Source: JAISDD01 sp031553935
GTDB taxonomy: Bacteria > Bacillota > Syntrophomonadia > Syntrophomonadales > Syntrophomonadaceae
Direction: 5' to 3'
Assembly: GCA_031553935.1 (NCBI GenBank)
Contig: JAVBKS010000021.1
Location: 1-64,000 of the forward strand
DNA length: 64,000 bases
This document shows, in pieces, positions 43,162 to 52,633 of this stretch. The notes beneath the pieces were generated by a model. The model was given only the letters and a program-made list of their open reading frames with translations. It was not told the origin of the DNA and searched no databases. The number at the start of each line of letters is the position of its first letter. Position 1 is the first letter of the stretch. Position numbers and translations under genes: made by a program.

Positions 43162-43241
43162 AGATAAGCACTCCTTTTAACGGTTATACCATTAAGATAC
43201 TACAAGAGCACTTTATTCACCTCTATTTCCGTCATTTTTAT

Positions 43242-43574
43242 TTAGTGCTTTTTTAACAAATATCGACGAATTGTACCCAAATTTTGAAATATTCTGGTGC
43301 CAAATACTACTACTGCTGCCAAATATAGTTCAATTCGTAAAAGATCTCCTAAATATGCCAGTCCTGCTGCCAAGAGTGCATTCATAAGAAATCCGCTTAA
43401 GAAAACAATATTATCAAAACTTTCTTCCATGAACGCCCTAATTCCTCCAATAACTGAATCTAAGGCAGCCAACACCGCTATTGACATATATTTTGTAAAA
43501 ATAAAAGACATAACTGGCATTTGCAAACCAATTGCTACTCCAATTAGCATACAAAAGAAGACGAAAAACCACAT
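43242..43574 (-). CDS. sbp: Small basic membrane protein Sbp (DUF1290)
   Basis: 110 residues with three predicted membrane segments (1-20, about 30-45, about 60-95) and a basic C-terminus RRYLLKKH. The family is found next to ftsA/ftsZ or divIB in Bacillota; function unknown. ATG with GGAAAGG upstream, directly after the DUF881 stop. Confidence 0.88.
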   Translation of the reverse strand: MWFFVFFCMLIGVAIGLQMPVMSFIFTKYMSIAVLAALDSVIGGIRAFMEESFDNIVFLSGFLMNALLAAGLAYLGDLLRIELYLAAVVVFGTRIFQNLGTIRRYLLKKH

Positions 43575-44288
43575 TTATACTCTTTCCTTTCCTTTCGGTA
43601 ATGCATAGATAAACTTTGTCTGCTGATTGTTGGCAGGAATGTTGATCTCTGTGGATTTTTCCAAACTAATCTGAAAACCTTGAAACTGGAGCTGGCTATA
43701 TATTCCTCCCATGAGCTTCATCCCACTTTCTAATACATCCGGATTGCCAATCGCTTTTAAAACAAATGGTGTTCCTATTTTGTTTTGATTAACGAGAATA
43801 ACTGGCCCGGCGCATCTTACTTCTGTCATTGCCGTAATCCGTTCATCATTGAGCGAGATCGCTTCAGCGCCAGATGCTTTCAGCTCATTTATTAACATTA
43901 GTAAATCAGCTTCATGGATCAAAAACTCATTGGGATTCCCGTTCTGAAAATTCTGGGGTCGATCGTTTACAGTAATTATGAGCCCTGGACCATCTAACTC
44001 CACCAAGCCGGCACTTAAACTTGTTTGCAGCAGCTCGCGCTGCAAATCGGCCATTGCTTGATCATTTTTCCGCATATTATCCAACTGTTCAGTTAATGAA
44101 CTCACTTTGTCGTTTAAGGCATTCTTTTCTTTGGTTACATTCTCTAACATTCTCCCGAGGTCTTCAGTTCTCTGGGTCTGCACCAAACTAGCCTTATAAT
44201 GCCCGGTCGTCTTATATTGAACTGCCAGCATAACGCCCAAAACCATACATACTAAGGCTATAGAAATCTTCGCCCCTCTTGTGCGCAC
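43575..44288 (-). CDS. DUF881 membrane-anchored protein
   Basis: 237 residues. An N-terminal membrane anchor (about 8-25), a coiled coil (about 38-75), and a DUF881 domain (about 85-225) with VELDGPGLIITVNDRP and ELKASGAEAISLNDERI. Such proteins (B. subtilis YlxW/YlxX) sit in the divIB-ftsA interval; role unknown, probably in division or envelope. GTG behind AGGAGGG. Confidence 0.88.
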   Translation of the reverse strand: MRTRGAKISIALVCMVLGVMLAVQYKTTGHYKASLVQTQRTEDLGRMLENVTKEKNALNDKVSSLTEQLDNMRKNDQAMADLQRELLQTSLSAGLVELDGPGLIITVNDRPQNFQNGNPNEFLIHEADLLMLINELKASGAEAISLNDERITAMTEVRCAGPVILVNQNKIGTPFVLKAIGNPDVLESGMKLMGGIYSQLQFQGFQISLEKSTEINIPANNQQTKFIYALPKGKERV

Positions 44289-44300
44289 TAAGTATCCCTC

Positions 44301-45038
44301 CTATTTGGTCTTTACCACAGGCTGACCCTCGAATCTTAGATCAACGTATTCTATTACTCCGGTTCCCTCTGCCTCTATTGTTCTCTCTTGTTCAAGAATA
44401 TATTTGAAATACGCAATTTTTTCTTCCATCCTTTCAGGATTGCCGAATCTAATCTCTGTACCATTTTCAGTATAAACTATAATGTCGAGATTTTCGTTTT
44501 GCAAATGAAAATCAGAGATCTTCTCTTTATCTTCCAGGCTTAGCTTATCCCATAGATTTTTAACATTTTTGATTCCCTGAGGATAAACTGCTTGTCCTAA
44601 GTTAACTCTCTCCGGCATTTGTTCCATCGTAATTACCGGGTAACTTTCATATGAGAACCTTGCCAGTTTATCGATGCAGAAACCTTCTTCATCTACGCAA
44701 AGAAAAACACTTTGAAAAGGAATAAGGGCCCACGTTTCGCGTTCAACAATACTTATTTCTATAGAGTCTGGTAGGTGCCTGATGATATTTGCTTCCCTAA
44801 TCATGGGATGTACCTTAAGTGATTTGCTTACAAAATCGGTGTTTAACAAAAATATATTGCGGTTAATCTCGATAGCCGCAATTTCTAATATCTCTTCATT
44901 TGATACCTTTTTATTCCCACTCGGGGCGACACTTTTTATATTGAAGAATGAACTATGCAAAAAAAGATAAAGACAGCTCGACAGTACTAAAGCAAAAATC
45001 ACTACGATGTAAAGTAAACGGGATTTATTATAGTACAT
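44301..45038 (-). CDS. ftsQ: Cell division protein FtsQ/DivIB
   Basis: Bitopic divisome protein. About 245 residues: an N-terminal helix (about 8-28), a POTRA domain (about 32-100, FNIKSVAPSGNKKVSNEEI), and a beta domain with ETWALIPFQ and DLRFEGQPVVK at the C-terminus. I start it at ATG 45038 with GGCGGAG six bases upstream; the in-frame TTG at 45053 lies before that site. It works with FtsL and DivIC. Confidence 0.9.
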   Translation of the reverse strand: MYYNKSRLLYIVVIFALVLSSCLYLFLHSSFFNIKSVAPSGNKKVSNEEILEIAAIEINRNIFLLNTDFVSKSLKVHPMIREANIIRHLPDSIEISIVERETWALIPFQSVFLCVDEEGFCIDKLARFSYESYPVITMEQMPERVNLGQAVYPQGIKNVKNLWDKLSLEDKEKISDFHLQNENLDIIVYTENGTEIRFGNPERMEEKIAYFKYILEQERTIEAEGTGVIEYVDLRFEGQPVVKTK

Positions 45039-45137
45039 ATCCAACTCCGCCAAGTAAATATAATGAGCAAATTATATCAAATTATTATACAAAAAAACAT
45101 GACTAGTGCTTGTATATTTTATTATTAATAATTTAAA

Positions 45138-46397
45138 TTAATCAATAGTGGTTCTTTCAATATCCGCTCCTAAATTTTTGAGCTTTTCATGCAATTTTTC
45201 GTATCCTCTATCGATATGATGAATATTTTTTATGGTTGAGCAACCCTCTGCTTGCAGAGCCGCGACAACCAAAGCTGCTCCAGCTCTCAAATCTGTCGCC
45301 TCAACAGTTACGCCTTCAAGCCCCGTCCGCCCTTTAATGATTGCCGCTCTGCCTTCCAGCATAATCTGAGCCCCCATACGTCTCAATTCCTGTACATGCA
45401 TAAATCGATTCTCAAAAATTGTTTCTACTACCATGCTGGTTCCGGGTATTGTTGCCAGCAGCGCCATCATCTGAGCTTGCATGTCAGTTGGAAATCCCGG
45501 GTAAGGCATAGTCTTAATATCAGTTGGCCGGTAATTACGGTTGCCATTGATTCTTATTCCAGTCTTGTATGGAATGGCACTGACTCCAACTTCACGAAGT
45601 TTAACTACCACAGTTTTAATATGTTCCAAAACGATGTTTTCTATATAAACATCTCCTCCGGTTATCGATGCTGCAACCATAAAAGTTCCAGCTTCAATGC
45701 GGTCAGGAATGACTTTGTGCTCAACTCCGCCCAGACGGCTTACTCCCTCTACATAAATCGTATCTAGGCCTGCTCCCCTGATTTTCGCGCCCATCCGGTT
45801 TAAAAAATTTTGCAAATCAACGATTTCCGGTTCGCGTGCTGCATTCCTAATTACCGTCATACCCGGAGCAAGCGAGGCTGCCATAATCATATTTTCAGTT
45901 GCTCCAACACTGGGAACGTCTAACAGTATTTCCTCTCCACTTTTTGGAATCCCATGTCCTTCTAAGAACCCAAATTCAGTGTTAATCTCGAAACCTAAGT
46001 CTCTGAAACCCTTTATATGAAGATCCATCGGTCGGCTGCCAATCGCACAACCACCCGGAAAAGCTATTTTTACGCTATTAAATCTTGCCAGTAAAGCTCC
46101 CATGACTAAATTAGATGCACGCATCTTTCTCGTCATAACTTCAGGCAATTCTACTGAGTTTACAGTACTACTGTCTATTACTAAGACGTCTTTTTCCCGC
46201 TTAACTTTAGCGCCCAGAACGCTCAGTACTTTGATCATAACCTTTATATCTTCGAGATCAGGAACGCCGTGTAAAACAACTTCTCCTGAACATAATAGGC
46301 TGGCTGCCATTATCGGCAGTGCTGCATTTTTCGAACCGCTTATTCGCACATGACCTTTAAGCGGAGACATTCCTCTAATTACAAAACTATCCATCAT
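45138..46397 (-). CDS. murA: UDP-N-acetylglucosamine 1-carboxyvinyltransferase
   Basis: First committed step of peptidoglycan synthesis (PEP transfer to UDP-GlcNAc). 419 residues, catalytic Cys117 in FPGGCAIGSRPMDLH (fosfomycin target), ISGSKNAALPIMAASLL at the N-terminus, and GFPTDMQAQMMALL. It occupies the place that murB has in many dcw clusters, 20 bases downstream of murC. Confidence 0.97.
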   Translation of the reverse strand: MMDSFVIRGMSPLKGHVRISGSKNAALPIMAASLLCSGEVVLHGVPDLEDIKVMIKVLSVLGAKVKREKDVLVIDSSTVNSVELPEVMTRKMRASNLVMGALLARFNSVKIAFPGGCAIGSRPMDLHIKGFRDLGFEINTEFGFLEGHGIPKSGEEILLDVPSVGATENMIMAASLAPGMTVIRNAAREPEIVDLQNFLNRMGAKIRGAGLDTIYVEGVSRLGGVEHKVIPDRIEAGTFMVAASITGGDVYIENIVLEHIKTVVVKLREVGVSAIPYKTGIRINGNRNYRPTDIKTMPYPGFPTDMQAQMMALLATIPGTSMVVETIFENRFMHVQELRRMGAQIMLEGRAAIIKGRTGLEGVTVEATDLRAGAALVVAALQAEGCSTIKNIHHIDRGYEKLHEKLKNLGADIERTTID

Positions 46398-46417
46398 ATT
46401 GCGCCCCCTTCAGTTAA

Positions 46418-47803
46418 TCAGCTAACATTAATAGTTCGCAATAGTTCTTCCCCGATTTTCCAAACATCTCCCGCTCCCATTGTAATTATTAAATCATTTG
46501 TTTTGATTATTTCATGCAGTCTTTGCAAGATATCATCATTGCTTTCTATAAAAAAGCAACTATTATCTTTTCCAGCGGCTTCAGCGACAATTTTTCCTGT
46601 AATCCCTGGTATACATTCTTCGCCGGCCGAATATACATTAGTAACAAATTTGATGTCGGCTAAGCTAAGAGCCATGCCTAGCTCCTTCCCTAAATCACGG
46701 GTTCTCGAATACCTGTGCGGTTGGAATACAACGATTATTCTTCCATCATGAAAATCACGGGCTGCCTTAATGGTAGCTTTTATTTCCGTGGGATGGTGAG
46801 CATAATCATCAACTATAACAATCTTATTTCGCTCTCCAACGATTTGAAATCTCCTCTTAGTACCTGTGAATTTCGAAATAGCAAAAGCCGCATCACCAAA
46901 ACTTATTCCAACCTTTAGTGCAGTAATAATCGCTGCCATTGCATTAAGTGAATTATGTTTTCCCGGCACTTGCAAAACTACTTTTCCTAACATTTCTCCT
47001 TGGTGATAGAAACTAAATTCAGATCCCATTTTCTTTGGAACCCAATCTTTAAAATAGTATTCGAAGTCCTCACTTTCACCATATAAAACAAATTTTTCCT
47101 TTTCAGTATCAATGTCGTACTTGCTGAGGTTTCGTAAAAAGGGGTCTTCGCCACAGAGAATAGCATAACCATTGGGCTTAATCTTTCCCAAAAATTCGAG
47201 AAAAGCTCCTTCGATCTTGTCTCTGGTTTTATAAAAATCCAAATGGTCATCTTCAACATTAGTTACTACTGCAATGTGTGGGTTTAAGGCGAGAAAAGAT
47301 GCATCACTTTCATCGGCTTCAATAACTGCATATTCTCCATTACCATTCTTCGCATTTAAGGAACTCTCCCGCAATTCACCACCAACCACAAAGGTTGGAT
47401 CATAATTACAACCCTCTAAGATCGTAAATATCATTGCTGTTGTAGTTGTTTTTCCGTGGGCACCTGAGACCGCAAGCGCCTGCATATCACCAACCAGTTC
47501 AGCCAGCATTTCACCACGCCTGATAACAGGTATACCATGGTCAAGAGCAGCTTTTAATTCAACGTTTTCTTTAGTTATTGCGGTTGATATGACTACCCAA
47601 TCTACCTCTGTTTTTAAATTCTCGGCAACATGGCCCCGAAAAACCCTTATACCCAAGGATTCTAATCTTTTAGTAACTTCGTTTTCATGCAAATCTGATC
47701 CGCTTACTATAAATCCACGCTCGGCCAAAACTTTGGCAATTCCACTCATGCCGGCTCCGCCGATGCCAATCATATGAATCCTTAGTCCAGGCTTAATAGC
47801 CAT
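46418..47803 (-). CDS. murC: UDP-N-acetylmuramate--L-alanine ligase
   Basis: Adds L-Ala to UDP-MurNAc. 461 residues; N-terminal Rossmann domain (MIGIGGAGMSGIAKVL, 11-26), ATP loop GAHGKTTTTAM (about 113-123), central EADESDASFL, and C-terminal VVFQPHRYSRTRDL. ATG behind AAGGAG. A 121-base gap separates it from murG; a promoter there is possible but I cannot define it. Confidence 0.97.
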   Translation of the reverse strand: MAIKPGLRIHMIGIGGAGMSGIAKVLAERGFIVSGSDLHENEVTKRLESLGIRVFRGHVAENLKTEVDWVVISTAITKENVELKAALDHGIPVIRRGEMLAELVGDMQALAVSGAHGKTTTTAMIFTILEGCNYDPTFVVGGELRESSLNAKNGNGEYAVIEADESDASFLALNPHIAVVTNVEDDHLDFYKTRDKIEGAFLEFLGKIKPNGYAILCGEDPFLRNLSKYDIDTEKEKFVLYGESEDFEYYFKDWVPKKMGSEFSFYHQGEMLGKVVLQVPGKHNSLNAMAAIITALKVGISFGDAAFAISKFTGTKRRFQIVGERNKIVIVDDYAHHPTEIKATIKAARDFHDGRIIVVFQPHRYSRTRDLGKELGMALSLADIKFVTNVYSAGEECIPGITGKIVAEAAGKDNSCFFIESNDDILQRLHEIIKTNDLIITMGAGDVWKIGEELLRTINVS

Positions 47804-47924
47804 ACCCCCATCTCCTTAACAAAGTATTTGCATTTTTAATTATATTGTATGTTTTATTAATAGTTTCGGTTACACAAGTACCAATAATTGAGCTTCTATG
47901 ATCGCCCTAAAAGGCCGAAGGTTA

Positions 47925-49034
47925 TCAATTTTTAAGATACTCCTCAATTGTATTGATAATACTACTTAAAGCATCACCTTTAGCTTCTTTTTTTATGTTC
48001 TCGTGCATCATAACTAATCTATTGCGATCATTCATCAATCTATTTAGCACATTATATAGAGTATTCCCATCTAAAAACTCATCAATAATCATTTCGCAGG
48101 CGTTTTTTTCTACTAAAGCGCGAGCATTTTTTTCTTGATGATTTTCACTGGCATATGGATAAGGAATAAAAACTGCAGGAATACCTAAAAGAGTAAGCTC
48201 GCTGATTGTACTTGCTCCGGCTCGGCAAACAACCAAATGAGACTCTGCAAGTACTGAAGCCATATCATAAATGTAAGGAAAAATTTCAATATCCATATTT
48301 TTTTGCTTTGGTCTTATTTGTTTTTCAAAATCTTTCACAATAGTTTCATAATTGTCGGTTCCAGTGATCCAGTTAATTTTGTAATCTTTTAAGTTATGCT
48401 GGCTTATCATTTCTAGAACCGCTTTATTAATTCGTATCGATCCAAGACTCCCACCAAAAATAGTTACTTTAATCTTCGCACTATCGAAGTTTTTTTCATG
48501 AAGGTGCGAGCGTTCATATACCTCGTATATTTCTTTTCTTACTGGCAAACCTGTTACTCTATAATTACAATTAGAAAAGTATTCTGCCGTTTCATCGAAA
48601 GTTAGGAGCGCACAATCTATTCGCCTGCTAAGCAAACGATTAGCCAAGCCGGGATAGACATTTTGCTCATGAATAAAGGTCTTGCAATCAGGAAAATAGG
48701 TGGCCGCAAAAACTACCGGGAAAGATACATATCCCCCGGTTCCGATAACTACATCGGGCTTGAAACTCTTGATGTGATTAAAGGCTTGTTTTATGCTCCA
48801 AGGAAACTTACTGAATGCTTTGGTTGCATTAAGCATCGAAGATCTATCGAAGCCACTGATATTTATAGTTGCAAAATCCATGCCATATTCTTTGACAATC
48901 CTATTCTCCATTCCTTTTTCAGTGCCAACGTAAAGAAAAGTGGCATCACTATATTTTCTGCTAATGCCATCACAAATTGCTAAAGCAGGGTAAACATGTC
49001 CTCCAGTTCCGCCTCCGCTTAATATTACCCGCAT
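47925..49034 (-). CDS. murG: UDP-GlcNAc--lipid I N-acetylglucosaminyltransferase
   Basis: GT-B glycosyltransferase making lipid II at the inner face of the membrane. 369 residues; G-loop GGGTGGHVYPALAI (7-20), GTGGYVSFPVV (about 98-108), FGGSLGSIRIN, and UDP-binding VCRAGASTISEL. ATG behind AAAGGA; 31 bases after ftsW. Confidence 0.97.
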   Translation of the reverse strand: MRVILSGGGTGGHVYPALAICDGISRKYSDATFLYVGTEKGMENRIVKEYGMDFATINISGFDRSSMLNATKAFSKFPWSIKQAFNHIKSFKPDVVIGTGGYVSFPVVFAATYFPDCKTFIHEQNVYPGLANRLLSRRIDCALLTFDETAEYFSNCNYRVTGLPVRKEIYEVYERSHLHEKNFDSAKIKVTIFGGSLGSIRINKAVLEMISQHNLKDYKINWITGTDNYETIVKDFEKQIRPKQKNMDIEIFPYIYDMASVLAESHLVVCRAGASTISELTLLGIPAVFIPYPYASENHQEKNARALVEKNACEMIIDEFLDGNTLYNVLNRLMNDRNRLVMMHENIKKEAKGDALSSIINTIEEYLKN

Positions 49035-49065
49035 ATCGATTCCTTTCTGCGATTACCCAAATACG

Positions 49066-50166
49066 TCAATTATTGGTGCTGTATCTGGATATATTTAATA
49101 ATAGACCAACGGCTATCATCGTAAAAATTAATGACGTCCCTCCATAGCTGATGAAAGGCAGAGTAATACCAGTTACCGGAAGGCAACCGGCAACCACCCC
49201 TATATTTATTGCAGCTTGAAAAATGACCATGGTTGTTAATCCGCTTGCCAGCAGATTTCCAAAAGTATCGGGAGCATTTAAAGCTATCCTGTAACCTCGC
49301 CATGCAAAGAAAATAAAAAGAAACAAAACCACAGCAATGCCTAAAAACCCTAACTCTTCTCCCAAAATTGCTAGAATGAAGTCGGTATGCTGCTCCGGCA
49401 AATAGAAAAACTTCTGCCGGCTTCGGCCCAATCCCAAGCCAAATATGCCGCCCGAACCAAGTGCATAAAGCGACTGTATTATTTGAAATCCATCATCCTT
49501 AGGATACTTCCAAGGATCTAAAAATGCTGCAAAACGCTCAAATCTATACGGTTCATTAATAATAGCGCCAGCTATCAAGCCGGCACCAGAAATGGTCAGC
49601 AGGGATAAATGGGTCCAGCGCGCTCCTGCAACTATCATCATGCAAAAGATGGTACCGGCAATACTAAAGGAAGTCCCTAAATCAGGCTGCTTAAGAATTA
49701 ATCCGCAAGTTACGGCAATAATTATTAAGATCGGCAATACCCCTCTTGCAAATGATTTCATGCGGCCATAGTTTACCTCCATGTATTTAGCTAAAAACAA
49801 CACGATGGTAAGTTTCGCAACTTCAGCCGGAGCAAAACGCATGGATTCAACCCCAAGCCAACGGGATGCGCCATTTACAGTTACTCCAAGGGGAGTTAAT
49901 ACCGCTATAAGGCATAAAACTGTAATCGCAAACAAAGGCAGTGCCAATGCCTTTAATTTATTATAATTAAACTTCATGGCTAGAACCATGGCAACTAACC
50001 CTATGCCAGCCCATTGCAATTGCTTTTTCAAATAATAGTAGGCATCATCATTCACCAGATTAGCAGTCACTGAACTTGAACTAAAAACCATCACGATGCC
50101 TATCCCCAAAAGCGTAAGGGTGCATATGAAAAGCATAAAATCCGGTGGCCCTTTTTTTAGCCGCAT
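49066..50166 (-). CDS. ftsW: SEDS-family peptidoglycan glycosyltransferase FtsW
   Basis: Membrane polymerase of septal glycan strands, working with the PASTA-PBP at 55523-57637. 366 residues, about ten membrane helices. Conserved regions include GASRWLGV, FAPAEVAKLTIV, KQPDLGTSF and LPEQHTDFILAILGEELGF; C-terminal GGTSLIFTM. Could equally be the sporulation paralogue SpoVE; position in dcw favours FtsW. Confidence 0.95.
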   Translation of the reverse strand: MRLKKGPPDFMLFICTLTLLGIGIVMVFSSSSVTANLVNDDAYYYLKKQLQWAGIGLVAMVLAMKFNYNKLKALALPLFAITVLCLIAVLTPLGVTVNGASRWLGVESMRFAPAEVAKLTIVLFLAKYMEVNYGRMKSFARGVLPILIIIAVTCGLILKQPDLGTSFSIAGTIFCMMIVAGARWTHLSLLTISGAGLIAGAIINEPYRFERFAAFLDPWKYPKDDGFQIIQSLYALGSGGIFGLGLGRSRQKFFYLPEQHTDFILAILGEELGFLGIAVVLFLFIFFAWRGYRIALNAPDTFGNLLASGLTTMVIFQAAINIGVVAGCLPVTGITLPFISYGGTSLIFTMIAVGLLLNISRYSTNN

Positions 50167-50183
50167 TTTAAGACCTCACTTAG

Positions 50184-51557
50184 TTAGCAATCGACTTGAT
50201 GCAATAAGACTAATTCACGAAATCGATCTCCGCGTTGTTCGTAATTAGAAAACATATCCCAGCTCGCACATGCCGGAGATAACAAAACCACTTGCCCAGG
50301 TTTTGCCAAGTTAACTGCTAGATTTACTGCTTGCTCTAAATCTTCTACCTCATATATATTCTTAAAACCTTGATTCATGACGGCTGCTGAGATTTCTGCT
50401 TTGGTCTCACCAAGAAGGATTAACTCTTTGACATTCTCCTTGATGCACTCTGCGAATTCATCAAAACTCGAACCTTTATTGCGGCCGCCGGCGATTAGTA
50501 TTATTTCTTCAGTAAACGATTCTATGGCTTTCATCGCCGATTCCGGGTTGGTTGCTTTGGAATCATTGATAAACAAAGCCCCCTTGACCTCGCCAATTTC
50601 CTCCATGCGATGACTAACGGCAGTAAATGTCTGCAAACCTTTGGCAATATCTGCAGCAGCTGCACCATATAAGTAAGCCATAGCAGCGACACAAAGACAA
50701 TTTTCTAAATTATGTTTTCCCCGCAGGCTTAATCTATCAATATCGGTAATATAGATAGTTTTATTTCCATCTATAATTTCTATCCTGTTCTCATTTACAA
50801 AAATACCCTGAGTCAATTGTTCTGTTGCGGAAAAATAAAAAAAACGAGCTTGGCATGCTTCTGCCATTCCTCTGACTAAATCATCGTCATAATTTAAAAC
50901 AGCAAAATCAGCGCTCGTTTGATTTTTCAGTATTTGCTTCTTGGCCTCAGCGTATGCTTCCATTGTCTTATGGCGATCCAAGTGGTCGGGAGTAATATTA
51001 GTTATTGCACAAATATGGGCATGAAAATCAACGATCGTATCCAATTGAAAGCTAGATAACTCTACACACAATACACCCCTTTGCAGAGCTCTAATCTGAT
51101 CAATAAGCGGAACCCCAATATTGCCTGCCACTTCAGCTTCAATACCTGAGCAAACCATAATATGTTTAAGTAATGCGGTACACGTAGTCTTGCCATTAGT
51201 CCCGGTTATTGCCATAAGGTCAAGGCCTTCATTTTTTAACTGGTAGGCCAATTCCACCTCTCCATAAACCGATATCCCTTGGGCGATTGCCCATTGAATC
51301 AAATCTGTCTCCTTGGGTATACCCGGGCTTACCACCAACAGTTCCCAAATAAAATCTTCTTGTCGCGGATATTCTCCGCAGTAGAGTTCTACTTTAAGCT
51401 TAGTTAATTCTGCTATAATATCAGGTTCTATAAAACCAATTTCCTTTTGATCGTAAGCAGCAACAATTGCCCCCAAAGCAACTAAATTTTTTATTGTAGA
51501 GATTCCACTTTTGCCTAATCCCAAAACTAATACTTTAAGATTCAATAAAGACTTCAT
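50184..51557 (-). CDS. murD: UDP-N-acetylmuramoyl-L-alanine--D-glutamate ligase
   Basis: Adds D-Glu to UDP-MurNAc-L-Ala. 457 residues; GLGKSGISTIKNL at the N-terminus, ATP loop AITGTNGKTTCTALL (about 117-131), ITNITPDHLDRH, FINDSKATNPESA and C-terminal LLSPACASWDMFSNYEQRGDRF in part. ATG with GGGTGG upstream; 17 bases before ftsW start. Confidence 0.97.
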   Translation of the reverse strand: MKSLLNLKVLVLGLGKSGISTIKNLVALGAIVAAYDQKEIGFIEPDIIAELTKLKVELYCGEYPRQEDFIWELLVVSPGIPKETDLIQWAIAQGISVYGEVELAYQLKNEGLDLMAITGTNGKTTCTALLKHIMVCSGIEAEVAGNIGVPLIDQIRALQRGVLCVELSSFQLDTIVDFHAHICAITNITPDHLDRHKTMEAYAEAKKQILKNQTSADFAVLNYDDDLVRGMAEACQARFFYFSATEQLTQGIFVNENRIEIIDGNKTIYITDIDRLSLRGKHNLENCLCVAAMAYLYGAAAADIAKGLQTFTAVSHRMEEIGEVKGALFINDSKATNPESAMKAIESFTEEIILIAGGRNKGSSFDEFAECIKENVKELILLGETKAEISAAVMNQGFKNIYEVEDLEQAVNLAVNLAKPGQVVLLSPACASWDMFSNYEQRGDRFRELVLLHQVDC

Positions 51558-51576
51558 TTATTTTTTATACCACCCT

Positions 51577-52551
51577 TTAACCAATCCCTTTGAAACTAAT
51601 AATTCCGATTACCGAAAAAACAATAGAACCCAACCAGAATAAGCGCACAACCCTGTTTTCCGACCATCCGAGAAGCTCGAAATGATGATGAAGGGGTGCC
51701 ATTTTAAAAATCCGCTTGCCGAATAATTGGAATGAAGCCACCTGTAAAACTACACTCAAAGTTTCCAAGACATATATTCCGCCAATAATTACTAATGCCA
51801 ATTCCGACTTGGTCAAAGTTGCTACCGCTGCTACAGCTCCTCCCAAGGCCATTGAACCTGTGTCTCCCATGAAAACTCGTGCCGGATAATGATTAAAGAA
51901 TAGAAATCCTATACAAGCTCCTACTAGGGCCCCACAGAAAATCGTAAGATTATAGTGAGATGTCATTATGCAAACCAATCCTAGGGCTATACCTACAAAA
52001 ACTGTCACTCCAGCAGCCAAGCCATCCAAACCGTCGGTTAAATTAACTCCATTAGAAGTACCCATCAGAACAATTATTAAAAAAGGCAGATAAAAATAGC
52101 CAAAATCTATTATCATTCCGGAAAAAGGAAATACGATATTAGTGCCTCGGTCAAAATATACCAGCAGTAAAATTCCATAAAATATCCCGATCAAAAGCTG
52201 TAATATCAGCTTCTCCCGAGCTCTTAATCCCAAAGATCTTTTTAAAACAACTTTAATATAATCGTCCCAAAAGCCAACTCCACCAAATGCAATCATAACC
52301 AGAACAGCAGTTAGTACTTCAGCACTTGCGCCCGCCATCAAAAAACTTGCTACCATAATTGCAGTTATAATTATAATCCCACCCATTGTGGGAGTACCAG
52401 ATTTCGAAAAATGTCTCTGGGGGCCATCTATTCTAATTCTTTGTCCAACTTTGAGCCGGGTCAGAAATGGAATTACTAAAGGGCTCATTATTACTGATAT
52501 TCCGATCGCAATTCCCGCTCCCATCAGCGTACTGACCATAAAACCTTGCAA
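51577..52551 (-). CDS. mraY: Phospho-N-acetylmuramoyl-pentapeptide transferase
   Basis: Makes lipid I from UDP-MurNAc-pentapeptide and undecaprenyl phosphate. About 324 residues, ten membrane helices; FWDDYIKVV, NLTDGLDGLAAG and HHHFELLGW motifs. The start is chosen as TTG 52551, seven bases after GGAGG (52559-52563). ATG 52569 lies in front of that site and has none of its own; a further ATG at 52539 is also possible. Confidence 0.96.
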   Translation of the reverse strand: MQGFMVSTLMGAGIAIGISVIMSPLVIPFLTRLKVGQRIRIDGPQRHFSKSGTPTMGGIIIITAIMVASFLMAGASAEVLTAVLVMIAFGGVGFWDDYIKVVLKRSLGLRAREKLILQLLIGIFYGILLLVYFDRGTNIVFPFSGMIIDFGYFYLPFLIIVLMGTSNGVNLTDGLDGLAAGVTVFVGIALGLVCIMTSHYNLTIFCGALVGACIGFLFFNHYPARVFMGDTGSMALGGAVAAVATLTKSELALVIIGGIYVLETLSVVLQVASFQLFGKRIFKMAPLHHHFELLGWSENRVVRLFWLGSIVFSVIGIISFKGIG

Positions 52552-52633
52552 CGAAAATCCTCCTAACATTTACAACTTTTAGCAATCAATGTCTCCTAAT
52601 TATTATACTTGGCATTTGATATGCAATTGCAAT

